Positions 9,284 through 17,684 of a stretch of 41,557 bases of DNA are shown here, in pieces. The stretch covers positions 1-41,557 of the IMG/VR virus record IMGVR_UViG_3300020197_000053; one strand, given 5' to 3'. A program made the position numbers and the translations under genes. Numbering within the stretch: the first letter of the stretch is position 1; each line of letters begins with the position of its first letter. A model generated the notes under the pieces. It did not search any database and was not told the DNA's origin. It saw only the letters and a list, made by a program, of their open reading frames with translations. This DNA comes from a virus.

Positions 9284-9942
9284 GTCTTGCGGGTGAGTTC
9301 CTGCACCTTGGCGTCGAGCGCCTGGTGGGTTTTCCAGAGCTGGGCCATCTCGGAAATCTTGGCCTTCACGTCGTCGTTCTTGGCGGCCTCGACGCCGGCG
9401 ATGACGGTCTCGAGCAACTCGTTCTTGGCGGTGGCGTCCTGCAAGGCGCGGGCAGCCTTGACGGTCTTGAGGCGGGCGACCCAGCCGAGCACGCCGGACA
9501 CGGCGAGCAGCGCCATGTTGACGAAAGGCGCGGTGGGCGTGGGGTTGACCGCGGTGTTGACCGTGCGGACCGTCTCGATCGCGCCGGTGAGGGCGGGGGC
9601 GACGGTGGTCACGACGTTGGTCACGTAGTTCGTGAGCGTGACGGCGGGCTGGACCTGCACGAGCACGTTGGTGACGAGGACGGGCCCGGCCGGGGTGGTG
9701 TTGGTGAGCACGACGGTGGTCGTGTTGGTCTGGGCGGGGAGGACGCGGACTTGCTCGACCACGTTGGTGGTGGTGACGAACGGGTGTTTGAGCGCGGCGA
9801 ACGTGCCGCAACCCGAGCCGGACAGGGCGACGGCGATGAGCAGGACCCAGAGCGCGATGAGCACGATGAGCGCGGCGATCTCGGCGCGGTTCCAGTTCTT
9901 CCCGTTCTTGAGTTTGAAGCGGAAGGGCATGGCTGGGTTCAT
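9280..9942 (-). CDS. Membrane protein of the lysis-type cassette (spanin/holin-like?)
   Basis: Protein of 220 residues; ATG 9942 overlaps the preceding TGA. It has a basic N-terminus (FRFKLKNGKNWNR), then a strong transmembrane segment (IAALIVLIALWVLLIAVAL) followed by SGSGCGTF, a weak lipobox-like cysteine. An extracellular Thr/Val/Asn-rich region follows (residues 55-125), then a second hydrophobic helix (VNMALLAVSGVLGWVA) and a C-terminal coiled coil. Together with the upstream small coiled-coil membrane protein it could form a holin or spanin pair. No endolysin gene was recognised nearby, so the lysis role stays tentative. Confidence 0.5.
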   Translation of the reverse strand: MNPAMPFRFKLKNGKNWNRAEIAALIVLIALWVLLIAVALSGSGCGTFAALKHPFVTTTNVVEQVRVLPAQTNTTTVVLTNTTPAGPVLVTNVLVQVQPAVTLTNYVTNVVTTVAPALTGAIETVRTVNTAVNPTPTAPFVNMALLAVSGVLGWVARLKTVKAARALQDATAKNELLETVIAGVEAAKNDDVKAKISEMAQLWKTHQALDAKVQELTRKT

Positions 9943-10259
9943 TTGGTCGCCGGAAGATATTTGACCAGCCAGCCGCCGACCGTGGCGAGGAGGACGATGG
10001 CCCCGGCGAGCTTCCACCGGAACTCCTTGAGTTCATCCAGCTTGCTGGTGATGCGGCCAAACTCGAGCTTGTCGTCCATCTCGTGCTTGACCTGCCATGT
10101 GAGGCTGGCGTTGAGGTTGGCGGCGTTGGTGATCTGCTGCTCGTGGATTTCCTTCACGTTGCGCTCGACGCGGCGCAAGGTGTCGGTGTTGTTGCCGATG
10201 GCGAGTTCAAACCGCGCCACCACGGCGTCCAGCGAGTCGGGGTTGATTTGGTCGCTCAT
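9939..10259 (-). CDS. Holin-like coiled-coil membrane protein
   Basis: Protein of 106 residues starting at ATG 10259. The N-terminal 75 residues form an amphipathic coiled coil (VVARFELAIGNNTDTLRRVE and onward). One C-terminal transmembrane helix (WKLAGAIVLLATVGGWLVKY) and a short KYLPATK tail follow. This coiled-coil plus single C-terminal helix layout resembles XhlA-type hemolysin/holin-associated phage proteins. The gene overlaps both neighbours by four bases, in a tightly coupled operon. Confidence 0.5.
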   Translation of the reverse strand: MSDQINPDSLDAVVARFELAIGNNTDTLRRVERNVKEIHEQQITNAANLNASLTWQVKHEMDDKLEFGRITSKLDELKEFRWKLAGAIVLLATVGGWLVKYLPATK

Positions 10260-11521
10260 GATTTGCGCCACAAAAGGCTTGTCACATACACGGTGTTTCC
10301 AGCGTCCGCAGTCTGCCATTGCCATGTCAGGTCGAGGGTCTGCGCGGCTGTGGTGTCCACCTCGAGCGTGCCGGTGTAGAAGTTGGGCGTCACCGACTCA
10401 ACCCATGTCCCGCGCCAAGTGCCGTTTGTGCCCGCCGCCTCGCACATGACCTGGTTGTCCACAAAGGCAATCACAACAGCCGAAAGGTTGGCCGGCGGGG
10501 TGAAGGCTGCCGTCACAATCGTGCCTCCTGCCGTCTTCACCCGGATCGTCACCGTGCCGGGCACCGCGGTGGTGGTCAGTAAAACCACCAACCGCAGCCC
10601 CAAGGTGCCGTAAAGAGGAAGGCCGTTCGCCGGGACGATGTTTGTGCCGTAGTTCAGCGATCCGATCAGGCTGGTCTCGGTCGTCGTGTTTCCCACCGTG
10701 ACTCCGCTCGTCTCGAAGCCGAACGGCACCGTGCTCTGTGGCGAAACGTCGCCGACCTGCCCGTAGCTCGATCCGTTGGCGTTGCGGTAGATGGCCGAGA
10801 TCTCCGCAAGCGATAGCGGCCGCTTCCAGATGGCGAACTCGTCCACGTCACCCTCGCTTCCGGTGCCGGTGTAGTTGCCGACCCCGATGTCCTTGGGGTC
10901 CGTGGTGGTGGCAATGGCCGTGATGCCCGAGGCGGTCGACACCGCCGTGGTGTTCACGTAAAGCGTCACCTTGGCGTTGGGCTGGTCGTAGACGGCAGTC
11001 AGCAAATACCACGTGCCGAGGGTCAGGTTCGTCGTGTGGTCGTAGTTGTTGGTCCAGTCCGTGCCGGAGGTGGACACGCGAAAGCGGAAGCGCAAGTTGC
11101 CGCCCGTCGATCGCACGATGGCTTCGTAGAACGCCACGCCGCCTCCCAGGAGGCCGCCCACGCCGAAGTGCTCGCCCGAGACGATCACGTTGGGCTTGAC
11201 CCACGCCTGCAAGGTCATCGAGCCGGGGCAGTTGATCTCGGTGGTGACGGCCTTGGAAAGAAAACTTTGTGTGCCCTCGCAGCGAATTGCTTTGGCGCCC
11301 ACCTTGCCCGTGATGGCCGTGACGTTGCCATACTGGAAGAGGTTTCCCACAAGGCCCGTCGAGTCAACCCGCGGGTCGGCGGATTCGTCGAGCTTGTAGT
11401 AGCAAAGCAAGCCGTCGTCAGGCCCCTTGGCCATCTGCGCGTCCACATAGTTCGCGTTGGCCAAACCCGTGCCGGTGGTGGGTTCGGTGTTCGGGAGTCC
11501 GCCCAAAATGAAGCTGCTCAC
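10256..11521 (-). CDS. LamG/concanavalin-like lectin-domain virion protein
   Basis: Protein of 421 residues; GTG 11521 overlaps the upstream TGA. Residues about 35-250 match a LamG/concanavalin-A-like domain: CYYKLDES, a cysteine-flanked MTLQAWVKP strand, GTWYLLTAVYD with VTLYVN, and the closing GDVDEFAIWKRPLSLAEISA typical of LamG_3 domains. The C-terminal 150 residues are a second beta-rich region ending LTWQWQTADAGNT. Such domains bind glycans and occur on phage surface proteins, so a decoration or adsorption role is likely. Confidence 0.7.
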   Translation of the reverse strand: MSSFILGGLPNTEPTTGTGLANANYVDAQMAKGPDDGLLCYYKLDESADPRVDSTGLVGNLFQYGNVTAITGKVGAKAIRCEGTQSFLSKAVTTEINCPGSMTLQAWVKPNVIVSGEHFGVGGLLGGGVAFYEAIVRSTGGNLRFRFRVSTSGTDWTNNYDHTTNLTLGTWYLLTAVYDQPNAKVTLYVNTTAVSTASGITAIATTTDPKDIGVGNYTGTGSEGDVDEFAIWKRPLSLAEISAIYRNANGSSYGQVGDVSPQSTVPFGFETSGVTVGNTTTETSLIGSLNYGTNIVPANGLPLYGTLGLRLVVLLTTTAVPGTVTIRVKTAGGTIVTAAFTPPANLSAVVIAFVDNQVMCEAAGTNGTWRGTWVESVTPNFYTGTLEVDTTAAQTLDLTWQWQTADAGNTVYVTSLLWRKS

Positions 11522-11685
11522 GGTGTGGGGTCCTTGGGGTTGTGGCCCGGCTTGTCGAGCCCCAGCTTGCGCCAGAGCCAGCCGGGAGCCTTCTTGTCGG
11601 GCTTGGGCGCGGACTTCGCTTCGGGCTTCGGCTCCGCGCCGGAGCAGAAGCCCTTGATCGCCTTGGTGCCAATGAAGGCGCTCAT
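11518..11685 (-). CDS. Small hypothetical protein (55 aa)
   Basis: Frame MSAFIGTKAIKGFCSGAEPK… ending KPGHNPKDPTP. ATG 11685 overlaps the TGA of the upstream virion gene, and its TGA overlaps the GTG of the LamG gene, so it fits the coupled operon exactly. It is Lys/Pro-rich with a central WLWRKLG. Function is unknown. Confidence 0.5.
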   Translation of the reverse strand: MSAFIGTKAIKGFCSGAEPKPEAKSAPKPDKKAPGWLWRKLGLDKPGHNPKDPTP

Positions 11686-12365
11686 GCCGCGGTCGTGTAG
11701 TAGAACCTCATGCTCACATCCACCGCCGCGCTCGAGGCGACGGTGAAGGCCGTGTTGACCGCCTCCGACGTGAACCACGCACCGCCGCCGGGGATGGGGT
11801 CCTTGATGACGCCGCCGTTGGCGCCGAGGAAGTAGCGGGCCACGGTGGTGGCGTTGTCGGTGAGGGTGATGGTGGTCGCGCCCGCGACCATGATTTCGTA
11901 GGCGAAGATGCGGTGCTTCTGCGCGGCGACCGCCGCGATGTTGATGAGCGTGCCGCCGGCCGCGGAGTTCGCGGCGACCTCGGTGTAGGCGGTGACACTC
12001 GTCTGCATACCGAGGACGCTGAGCGTGGTGGAGCGGCCCTTGACCGTGATGGTGCCGGCCGTCCACGCCGAGATGCGGCACCGGAGATAGTGCAGGCCGG
12101 TGGTGTTGACGTAGTAAAGGCCGTCGGCGGTCGCGGTGGTGGCCGCCGAGCCGGAGGTCATGTTGATGGCGAGCACCGAGACGTAGTTCGTCTCGTCCAC
12201 GCTTCCCTCGAAGGTGATGGTGGCGGTGGTGATGCCCTTGACTTGCACGAGGCACGCGCTCGCGCCCTCGACGGTGAGCACCGTGCCGTTGCCCGTGGCC
12301 ACGGCCGCGTCTTGAAACGTGCATTCACTGTTGCGACCCGCCGCCCTGACTGTCGGTTGTGACAT
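11682..12365 (-). CDS. Beta-rich virion protein (hypothetical)
   Basis: Protein of 227 residues, rich in Ala, Thr and Val. The N-terminal half includes TVLTVEGASACLVQVKGITT and ATITFEGSVDETNYVSVLAI, the immunoglobulin or galactose-binding-like strand pattern of phage decoration proteins. A second beta domain runs from about 130 to 227. There are no catalytic motifs. Position between the connector and LamG genes suggests a head or tail accessory protein exposed on the virion. Confidence 0.55.
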   Translation of the reverse strand: MSQPTVRAAGRNSECTFQDAAVATGNGTVLTVEGASACLVQVKGITTATITFEGSVDETNYVSVLAINMTSGSAATTATADGLYYVNTTGLHYLRCRISAWTAGTITVKGRSTTLSVLGMQTSVTAYTEVAANSAAGGTLINIAAVAAQKHRIFAYEIMVAGATTITLTDNATTVARYFLGANGGVIKDPIPGGGAWFTSEAVNTAFTVASSAAVDVSMRFYYTTAA

Positions 12366-12411
12366 AGCCTTGTGTCCTCTTCTAGTCGTTGTTGTTGGTT
12401 GTCTTCAGAGT

Positions 12412-13656
12412 CTAATACGTGCCCACGGCGACCCGGCCGCCTTGGGACTGGTAGTTGTAAAGTTTCTGCGCCTCGACGGTCAGCGCGTCGGCGGCCATCT
12501 GGTCCATAAGCGCGGCGCGGTCGGGCTGGCCGTCCATGCGAAGCGCGTCGGCCACGGTGCCGTAGGCAAGGTAGTTCTGGAAGATGAGCGGGATCTGCGC
12601 CTTGACCCACTTGTCGGGATGCGTGGTCGGGCTCTGTCCGGCCGAGGTGGCGCTCACGCACGTCCAGTAATTCTTGGTGGTGCCGACGGTGAAGAGCACC
12701 TGGTCGTCCACGGCGTAGGTCGAAGTGCTGGAGTAGTCAGACCCGAGCAACACCGGCCGGCGCGGCCGGTAGGTGATCCAGACCACGGGCGTGCTCGAGA
12801 CGAGGTGAACGCCGTCGTCCACCAGCTCGAAGTCATACTCGGTGTAAGTGCGCGTGAGCCGCGGGTTGCCGCTCGTGCAGCGCAACACCTCGGCGATGGG
12901 CTCGATGTAAGGCGTGGCGGTGATGGTGCCGGTCGCCGGGCTGGAAGGCGCGTTGCTGACGGTGAAGGTGAACACGGTTCCGCTCGTGACCGTGACAGTG
13001 TAGCGGCCATTGTAAGCCGACTCGTTGGCCCCGGCGATGAGCACGCGGTCGCCCGTGGCGAGCAGATGGTTGATGGCCGTGATGCAGGTCGCGGTGGTCG
13101 AACTGCGCGTGAGAGCGGAGACACTGATCGCGGCAGCGGTCTGGTCGAGCGCGATGGAGCGCTCGAACTCGCGCAGGAGACCCCAGTAGGTCGCGTTGGT
13201 CGGCACGTTGTTGGTGCTCGCGGTGTGGCACTGGTAACGCTGGCCGGTCGTGGGATAATAGACCTGCTGGCCAACGGTGTAAGCCGTGGTCGAGCTGTAA
13301 TCCGACCCGCCGTAGCTCGCGGCGCAGAGCGCCCAATAGGCGGAGTTCTCCACGTCCGAACTGTCGGCCGGGGTTTGGTTGGAGTTGGACCGCAACGCCT
13401 GGTAATAACCGTTCGCGCTCGTGTAATACACCTCGTCGCCCGGGGCGTAGGTGGTCGAGGAGTTCCATTCGCGCCGGAACTTGCGCCACTCGGAGCGCTT
13501 GATCTCGGGCCAGTATTCGGCCTCCCACGCGAGCGCGAGGCGGCGGTCGATCAAGCCGCGCAGCCGGACCGCGAGCGCCGAGTCGAGATTGTCATAGCTC
13601 TCGCCATAGAGGTCCACCGCCGTCCTCAACACCGTGCTGTAGTCCGTGGTGTTCAT
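12412..13656 (-). CDS. Head-tail connector/adaptor with carbohydrate-binding-like insertions
   Basis: Protein of 414 residues; ATG 13656 overlaps the upstream TGA. The ends resemble a podovirus head-tail adaptor: N-terminal LRTAVDLYGESYDNLDSALA and a C-terminal helical part (QNYLAYGTVADALRMDGQPD). Inserted between them are three short modules of the CBM5/12 chitin-binding type, each with a 'Y..GD.V.Y….Y..' core and a closing Trp: TTYAPGDEVYYTSANGYYQA, TAYTVGQQVYYPTTGQRYQC and STYAVDDQVLFTVGTTKNYW. The insertions probably lie on the neck surface and may bind host polysaccharide. The connector role is inferred from position and the terminal helical regions. Confidence 0.6.
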   Translation of the reverse strand: MNTTDYSTVLRTAVDLYGESYDNLDSALAVRLRGLIDRRLALAWEAEYWPEIKRSEWRKFRREWNSSTTYAPGDEVYYTSANGYYQALRSNSNQTPADSSDVENSAYWALCAASYGGSDYSSTTAYTVGQQVYYPTTGQRYQCHTASTNNVPTNATYWGLLREFERSIALDQTAAAISVSALTRSSTTATCITAINHLLATGDRVLIAGANESAYNGRYTVTVTSGTVFTFTVSNAPSSPATGTITATPYIEPIAEVLRCTSGNPRLTRTYTEYDFELVDDGVHLVSSTPVVWITYRPRRPVLLGSDYSSTSTYAVDDQVLFTVGTTKNYWTCVSATSAGQSPTTHPDKWVKAQIPLIFQNYLAYGTVADALRMDGQPDRAALMDQMAADALTVEAQKLYNYQSQGGRVAVGTY

Positions 13657-14066
13657 GCGGCGTTGGTGGTCGCGGCGGGATAGACCTTGTGAAAGCGCGA
13701 GGGGTTGGTGGGGGTGAAGGTGACGCCGGCGGGCTGAAACCCGACCTGCTGGGGCTTGATGCCCCTGGCATGGATCCGGGCGCCCTCGTTGTCGCGCCAG
13801 AACTCCTTGAGGAACTGCTTGTCCTTCCAGCAACGATAGCCGAGGCGCTTGCCCCAGTAGTGATAGGCGTATTGGTCGACCTCGAGCACGGGGCGGCCGA
13901 GGCCCTTGAGACTGCGGCGGTCGCCGAGGGCGTGCTGGGCGCGGGCGACCTTCTGCTGGCGGAGCCGGGCCATGGCGTGCTGGGCGGTGTGCTCGTTCTT
14001 GAGGCAGCGGTTGAGCTTCTCAATCATCTCGCCGGTGAAATTGGCCGTGCTGTTGAGGGTGCTCAT
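13653..14066 (-). CDS. Head-region hypothetical protein
   Basis: Basic protein of 137 residues, with an N-terminal helical region rich in Gln, His and Arg and a central aromatic patch (VDQYAYHYWGKRLGYRCW, KDKQFLKEFWRDN). It lies between the putative capsid decoration gene and the connector and overlaps the connector start by four bases. No known domain was recognised. A head-completion role is plausible from position only. Confidence 0.5.
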   Translation of the reverse strand: MSTLNSTANFTGEMIEKLNRCLKNEHTAQHAMARLRQQKVARAQHALGDRRSLKGLGRPVLEVDQYAYHYWGKRLGYRCWKDKQFLKEFWRDNEGARIHARGIKPQQVGFQPAGVTFTPTNPSRFHKVYPAATTNAA

Positions 14067-14080
14067 GGCTGCCTCGGATG

Positions 14081-14133
14081 CCGCCCGCCGGGCGGAAGGG
14101 CCCCGGCGCGCCTGGGTCGTGCGCGCCGGGGCC
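14081..14133 (-). terminator. Two GC-rich hairpins between head genes
   Basis: A strong perfect 13-base-pair stem pairs 14099-14111 (GGCCCCGGCGCGC) with 14121-14133 around a 9-base loop. A second stem pairs CCGCCC 14081-14086 with GGGCGG 14090-14095. No U-run follows on the minus strand, so this may be an attenuating or mRNA-stabilising structure rather than a classical terminator. It would allow high capsid expression relative to downstream genes. Confidence 0.45.
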
Positions 14134-14147
14134 GTGGTGGGCTCCGC

Positions 14148-14630
14148 TTACGAGGCCACGCCGGTGCGGAGCGCGGCCAGGTCGGTGATGGCCAGGTAGA
14201 CCTCGAGCGAGCCGGCGGTCACGCTGGTGAGCGCGCCCGCGCCCGCGGTCACGATGAGGTCGATCGTGTTGGCGGCGTTGTAGGTGACGGGCTTGGTCGC
14301 AATGGCGTTCTCGACATACGCGGCCGTCTTGATGGTGGTGCTGGCGAACAGGCGGTCGTCGTCGCCGTCATCGCCGATGATGGCCACGAGCGTGCCGGGC
14401 GCGAACGTGAACGCAGTGGCCACGTTGACCACGCAGCGCTCGACGCGGAAACCCGCGGAGAAGGTGCTGCTGGTGGCGCCGAGCGCGTTGCCGGGGAAGA
14501 TCGCCTGCAACGTGCCGGAGGTCATGGTGGCGACGCCGGTGTAGTCCACGACGATCTTGTGGGTGAAGCCGTGCCGAGCGATTTCATTCTCGGAGAACGG
14601 CGTGATGGTGAGTCCTGTGAGGTTTGCCAT
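14148..14630 (-). CDS. Capsid-associated (decoration/stabilising) protein candidate
   Basis: Protein of 160 residues immediately downstream of the major capsid gene. It is beta-rich with high Ala/Thr/Val and an acidic cluster (IIGDDGDDDRLF). It starts MANLTGLTITPFSENEIARH, without signal or membrane segments. Small beta-rich proteins after the capsid gene are commonly decoration proteins; homology was not recognised here. Confidence 0.5.
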   Translation of the reverse strand: MANLTGLTITPFSENEIARHGFTHKIVVDYTGVATMTSGTLQAIFPGNALGATSSTFSAGFRVERCVVNVATAFTFAPGTLVAIIGDDGDDDRLFASTTIKTAAYVENAIATKPVTYNAANTIDLIVTAGAGALTSVTAGSLEVYLAITDLAALRTGVAS

Positions 14631-14680
14631 AGGTCAGGGTTGGGTATGGGTTGGAGTGGTGAGTTGTGTCCTGCCGTGGC

Positions 14681-15670
14681 TTACGGTTTGAACTTGCCGA
14701 ACGCGCGGGGGTTGTCGACGCGCAGACCGGCGATGGCGCGGCACAGGATGCGGGGACCGCCGCCCAGGTCGGGCAGGCGCTCCATGGTGGGCATGCGCTG
14801 GAAGTGCAGCGCGAGCTTGTCGAAGTCGCACACGTAGCCGCGGTCGGTGTCCGTGGTCGCGCCTCCGATGAAGTTCGAGCTCACGACTTCCATCGAGCCG
14901 TAGTCGCCGTTGTAGATGGTGCAGGTGTTGGTCACCGTCTCGCTGGCGCCGTCGTAGTTGAAGCTGCGAACCTTGGTGTTCGTGCTCGTGGTGTTGGCGA
15001 CGGTGCGGGCCATGTCGGTGAAGCGCCGGCGCAGGACCGAGCCGCAGACGAGCACGTGGTCACCGTTGAACCCGTTGGAGTCGAAGATCGCGGTGAGCAT
15101 GCCCTGGATGTCCGTGTCCTCGGTCAAGCTGGCCGTGGCCGTGGTGTTGACCTGTGTGGACGGGGTGCGGAAGTTGGAGTTGACGCTGTAGAGCGTCGGC
15201 CCCGCCGTGGAGATCCACGTGTCCATGGCGCACGTGAGGTTCGCCTTGGATCCGTCATCCTCCTGCGCGTCGGCGCCGCCCAACAGGGTGGCCTCGATGT
15301 CGCGCTTGAGCTCGACGATGGACTTGCGTGTGGCCTCGACGATTTCGCCGCCGGACCCGAGGCCGGCCACGTCGCTCACGTCCTGCGCGAGGGTGGAGAC
15401 CTTGGCGGTGCGGTCGAAGATCTGGAGGCGGTTCTTGAGGCGCGCGCGGTTGGCCACGGCGTTCTCGAACTCGCTGATGTCCTTGCCGTCGACACTGCCC
15501 GTCACCTTGACGTCGGCGAAGTTGTCGGCAAGCCACTCGAACAGCACGTTGGTGGCCTTGCCGACTTTCTTGATTCGGCTCGTGAACGGCGTCTGGCGCA
15601 CGTCCGCGAAGGAGATGAGGTCGGCAAGATCCTCACGTTTTCCGATTTGGGTTGCTTCGGTCAGCTGCAT
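14681..15670 (-). CDS. Major capsid protein (HK97 fold, DUF5309/SU10-like)
   Basis: Protein of 329 residues following the scaffold gene. The N-terminus (LADLISFADVRQTPFTSRIK) and following FEWLADNFADV match the 'TPF…K…EW..D' start typical of DUF5309/SU10-type capsid proteins. Residues about 95-135 contain KVSTLAQDVSDVAGLGSGGE and a helix of the VELKRDIEATLLGG type. The region 195-230 has GMLTAIFDSNGFNGDHVLVC, and the end (RIL…IAGLRVDNP…GKF) is also characteristic. It is expected to form the icosahedral shell. The family name is recalled from motif pattern rather than from a search. Confidence 0.8.
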   Translation of the reverse strand: MQLTEATQIGKREDLADLISFADVRQTPFTSRIKKVGKATNVLFEWLADNFADVKVTGSVDGKDISEFENAVANRARLKNRLQIFDRTAKVSTLAQDVSDVAGLGSGGEIVEATRKSIVELKRDIEATLLGGADAQEDDGSKANLTCAMDTWISTAGPTLYSVNSNFRTPSTQVNTTATASLTEDTDIQGMLTAIFDSNGFNGDHVLVCGSVLRRRFTDMARTVANTTSTNTKVRSFNYDGASETVTNTCTIYNGDYGSMEVVSSNFIGGATTDTDRGYVCDFDKLALHFQRMPTMERLPDLGGGPRILCRAIAGLRVDNPRAFGKFKP

Positions 15671-15713
15671 AATGAACTTTCTCTGTTTGCGCCGCGCTCG
15701 GTAGACCTATAGG

Positions 15714-16772
15714 TCACCGCAAGAGCGGCATGGTTTTGAGCACCGCGCTCAGCCCGTCATCGTCGCCCGACCTCAACCGCTGCATGGCAGCGGCCTTTTC
15801 CGAATCAGAACTGTGGGGCCTTGGGGCCGCGCCCGCGCCTGGAGGCTTGGGCACCGGCTTGGAGGCGCCGTTGAGCCGCGCCGTGGCTGCGGCCGTGTCG
15901 TCCGCCTTGAGGGCGAGCAACCCGCGCACGAAGATGGCGCCGGCCATTTTCCAATGGGCGAGCCGCTTGATCTCCGGCAGCGTTTCGAGCACGGCGTTGA
16001 ACTGCTGGAACTCCGCGCTCTTGTTGTCCTTGAGCCACGGGAACTGGGCCTCGGCCTTGCGGTTGAAGTCCGCCTCGGTGCGTTTCCACGTGTCGCGCGC
16101 CTGCCGCTCCTCGAACGAAGCCTTGGCGCGGAGCGCGTTGGCGTCGTCCCGTGCGGCTTCGAGCGCGGCCCGCAAGGTCTCCGGTTCGTAATCCGGCACC
16201 TGCACCTTGGCCTGGTTGAACCACTCGGCGGTGCGCTCGGGGTCCTGGTTGAGTTCCCTGAGTTTCTCGCGCACCGTGGCCAGCGCGCGCTCGGCGATCT
16301 CGCGGTCCTTGACCCACGGTTCATCACCGCGGGGGGCTGGACTGGATTCTGCCGGCGGCTTGGCCGCCTTGAGGTCTTCGAGCTCCTTTCGCGCCGTCTC
16401 CAGCGCTTCCTCGGCCGCCTTGCGCCGGGCCACTTCCTTGCCGATGCGGCGCTCGAACTTGTCGGCGCCCTTGGGCTCGTCGTGATCCGGGCCGGGCTCC
16501 GAGTCGCCCTGCTCCTGGTCCTGATTCAGTTTTGAAGGATCGTCCGTCGATTCGGCGACTTCGCCCGGTTGCCCGGTGTCCGTCGTTTCGCCCCCTGCGT
16601 CTGCCTGCGGGGCCGCGTCGCCTTCCGGCTTGGCGATGCCCAGCAAGCGGGCCAGGGCGCCCGTCAACTGCGCTTTCTGCGTTGCGTCTGCCGCAGCGTT
16701 TTGAGCCGGCTGCGCGGCCACCGTGGTTTCGGCTTGCGCCGGGGCTTGTCCACCGCCCCCTTGAGAGTTCAT
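15714..16772 (-). CDS. Capsid scaffolding protein
   Basis: Protein of 352 residues starting at ATG 16772. It has a low-complexity acidic N-terminus rich in Ala, Gln, Gly, Asp and Glu. A long coiled coil spans about residues 115-250 (AAEEALETARKELEDLKAAK, AERALATVREKLRELNQDPE), and a C-terminal basic tail ends KTMPLLR. Length, composition and position directly before the major capsid gene fit a scaffold protein, which directs capsid assembly and then leaves. Confidence 0.75.
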   Translation of the reverse strand: MNSQGGGGQAPAQAETTVAAQPAQNAAADATQKAQLTGALARLLGIAKPEGDAAPQADAGGETTDTGQPGEVAESTDDPSKLNQDQEQGDSEPGPDHDEPKGADKFERRIGKEVARRKAAEEALETARKELEDLKAAKPPAESSPAPRGDEPWVKDREIAERALATVREKLRELNQDPERTAEWFNQAKVQVPDYEPETLRAALEAARDDANALRAKASFEERQARDTWKRTEADFNRKAEAQFPWLKDNKSAEFQQFNAVLETLPEIKRLAHWKMAGAIFVRGLLALKADDTAAATARLNGASKPVPKPPGAGAAPRPHSSDSEKAAAMQRLRSGDDDGLSAVLKTMPLLR

Positions 16773-16975
16773 TCGGGTCAGCGCGTTTGGAGGAGCCGCG
16801 CAGACGCTCCATGGGCCAGTGTTCACGCGCCTCGCGGCGCACCGCCCAACACAGAACGGCGGTGATTGCGCCTGATGAAAAGCACGAGGCGGGCGTGGTG
16901 TAAACAGACCTCCTTCTACAACCGTCCAAAACCGACCAAAACAGGCCAAACTTTCTTGAAGAAGAACTGCGGTTA
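16773..16975. other. 203-base non-coding gap before the late (structural) operon
   Basis: No convincing reading frame was found. The stretch near 16910-16965 is AT-richer than its surroundings and contains two GTTTTGG-type repeats on the minus strand (near 16922-16945). It is a likely place for the late-operon promoter reading left into scaffold and capsid genes. No clear -35/-10 pair was identified. Confidence 0.35.
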
Positions 16976-17176
16976 CTACACCGGAAGGCCGATGATCTGG
17001 GCGACAACGACTTTTCTGAAGCGCCGGCCCTTGCCGCGACCGACGACAGCGGGGCGGAGCTGGCCATCGCGGGCGGCGGCTTCCTGGCGGAACGTCTCGA
17101 TGCTCCATCCCGTGGCGGCAAGCACCTGGGCCCGGCGCAACAGGAACGGCAGACGTTGAAACTCGGCGGCGGTCAT
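16976..17176 (-). CDS. Small MerR/excisionase-like DNA-binding protein
   Basis: Basic protein of 66 residues; ATG 17176 overlaps the upstream gene by four bases. The pattern LRRAQVLAATGWSIETFRQE followed by a short wing and a basic segment (VVGRGKGRRFRKVVVAQII) resembles winged helix-turn-helix excisionase or terminase-small-subunit-like DNA-binding domains. It is the last gene of the early operon, before the gap leading to the late genes, so a switch or packaging-recognition role is possible. Confidence 0.45.
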   Translation of the reverse strand: MTAAEFQRLPFLLRRAQVLAATGWSIETFRQEAAARDGQLRPAVVGRGKGRRFRKVVVAQIIGLPV

Positions 17177-17415
17177 GGGTTGGTGCCGCGGGCTTTGTCG
17201 CGGAGGGTGGTGAGGGCGCGCCAGAACTCGCGCACGCCGCCGACCTTGCCGGCGAGCTGGAGTTTCTCATCGCCGCCCACGCGCTCGTCCTCGATCGCGT
17301 CGAGCAGTTGGTCAAGCACGGCGTCCTTGACGGCGGCGAGCGCGCGCCACTGGGGCGATTCATCGGGCAGCGAGGCGAGGGCCTCGAGCACGAGGCGTTC
17401 GGTCTGGGGGTTCAT
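17173..17415 (-). CDS. Hypothetical helical protein (80 aa)
   Basis: Mostly helical, acidic protein of 80 residues starting MNPQTERLVLEALASL, with a second helix (AAVKDAVLDQLLDAIEDERV) and a basic C-terminus (WRALTTLRDKARGTNP). Its start lies two bases after the stop of the 17418-17624 gene. No domain was recognised. Operon position links it to the small DNA-binding protein downstream. Confidence 0.5.
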   Translation of the reverse strand: MNPQTERLVLEALASLPDESPQWRALAAVKDAVLDQLLDAIEDERVGGDEKLQLAGKVGGVREFWRALTTLRDKARGTNP

Positions 17416-17417
17416 GG

Positions 17418-17624
17418 TCAGGAGGGGTTGGGGGTGGAGTCGGTCGGGGCGGGTTCGGCGGCCTCGGCGTGGAGCTGGTCGCGGTGGACCCAGACGCGGA
17501 CGCCATCGGCGACGCGGACGGCGCGGTGAAAGCCCGGGACGTCTGCCGGCTCGATCGCGGTGATCTCGAAGGCGGGCCCTTCGCGCTGCTGGTAGAACCA
17601 TCGGGCCGTCGGGGTCGGGGTCAT
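17418..17624 (-). CDS. Small beta-barrel (SH3/KOW-like) hypothetical protein
   Basis: Protein of 68 residues starting at ATG 17624. The strand-turn pattern ARWFYQQREGPAFEITAIEP, GFHRAVRVADGVRVWVHRDQ and a Pro-rich tail is consistent with a small SH3-like barrel. It is the first gene downstream of the second cassette insertion site; its start codon is 53 bases from the crossover point at 17677/17678, so its upstream sequence was changed by that insertion. Confidence 0.45.
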   Translation of the reverse strand: MTPTPTARWFYQQREGPAFEITAIEPADVPGFHRAVRVADGVRVWVHRDQLHAEAAEPAPTDSTPNPS

Positions 17625-17663
17625 GAGGTGTTGCGTGTATATTGCACAACCGCGGCAGGGTGT

Positions 17664-17684
17664 CGTATATTCAACTGTTATGCG
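17664..17684 (+). other. Second attI-like cassette insertion site
   Basis: GTATATTCAACTG followed by TTATGCG. The 13 bases left of the crossover match the attI beside intI (GTATAATCAACTG) at all but one position, and weaker similarity extends about 20 bases further left. The crossover is after G17677. The sequence to its right is the start of a cassette whose own attC R'' box (GGCGCATAAC, 18185-18194) is the exact reverse complement of GTTATGCGCC. So cassette insertion used a second site about 12.8 kb away from intI. Confidence 0.75.

Noticed and set aside
5994-9628. Long plus-strand frames opposite the tail genes
   Set aside because: Low-complexity Gly/Val/Arg translations produced by GC-rich antisense of well-supported tail genes.
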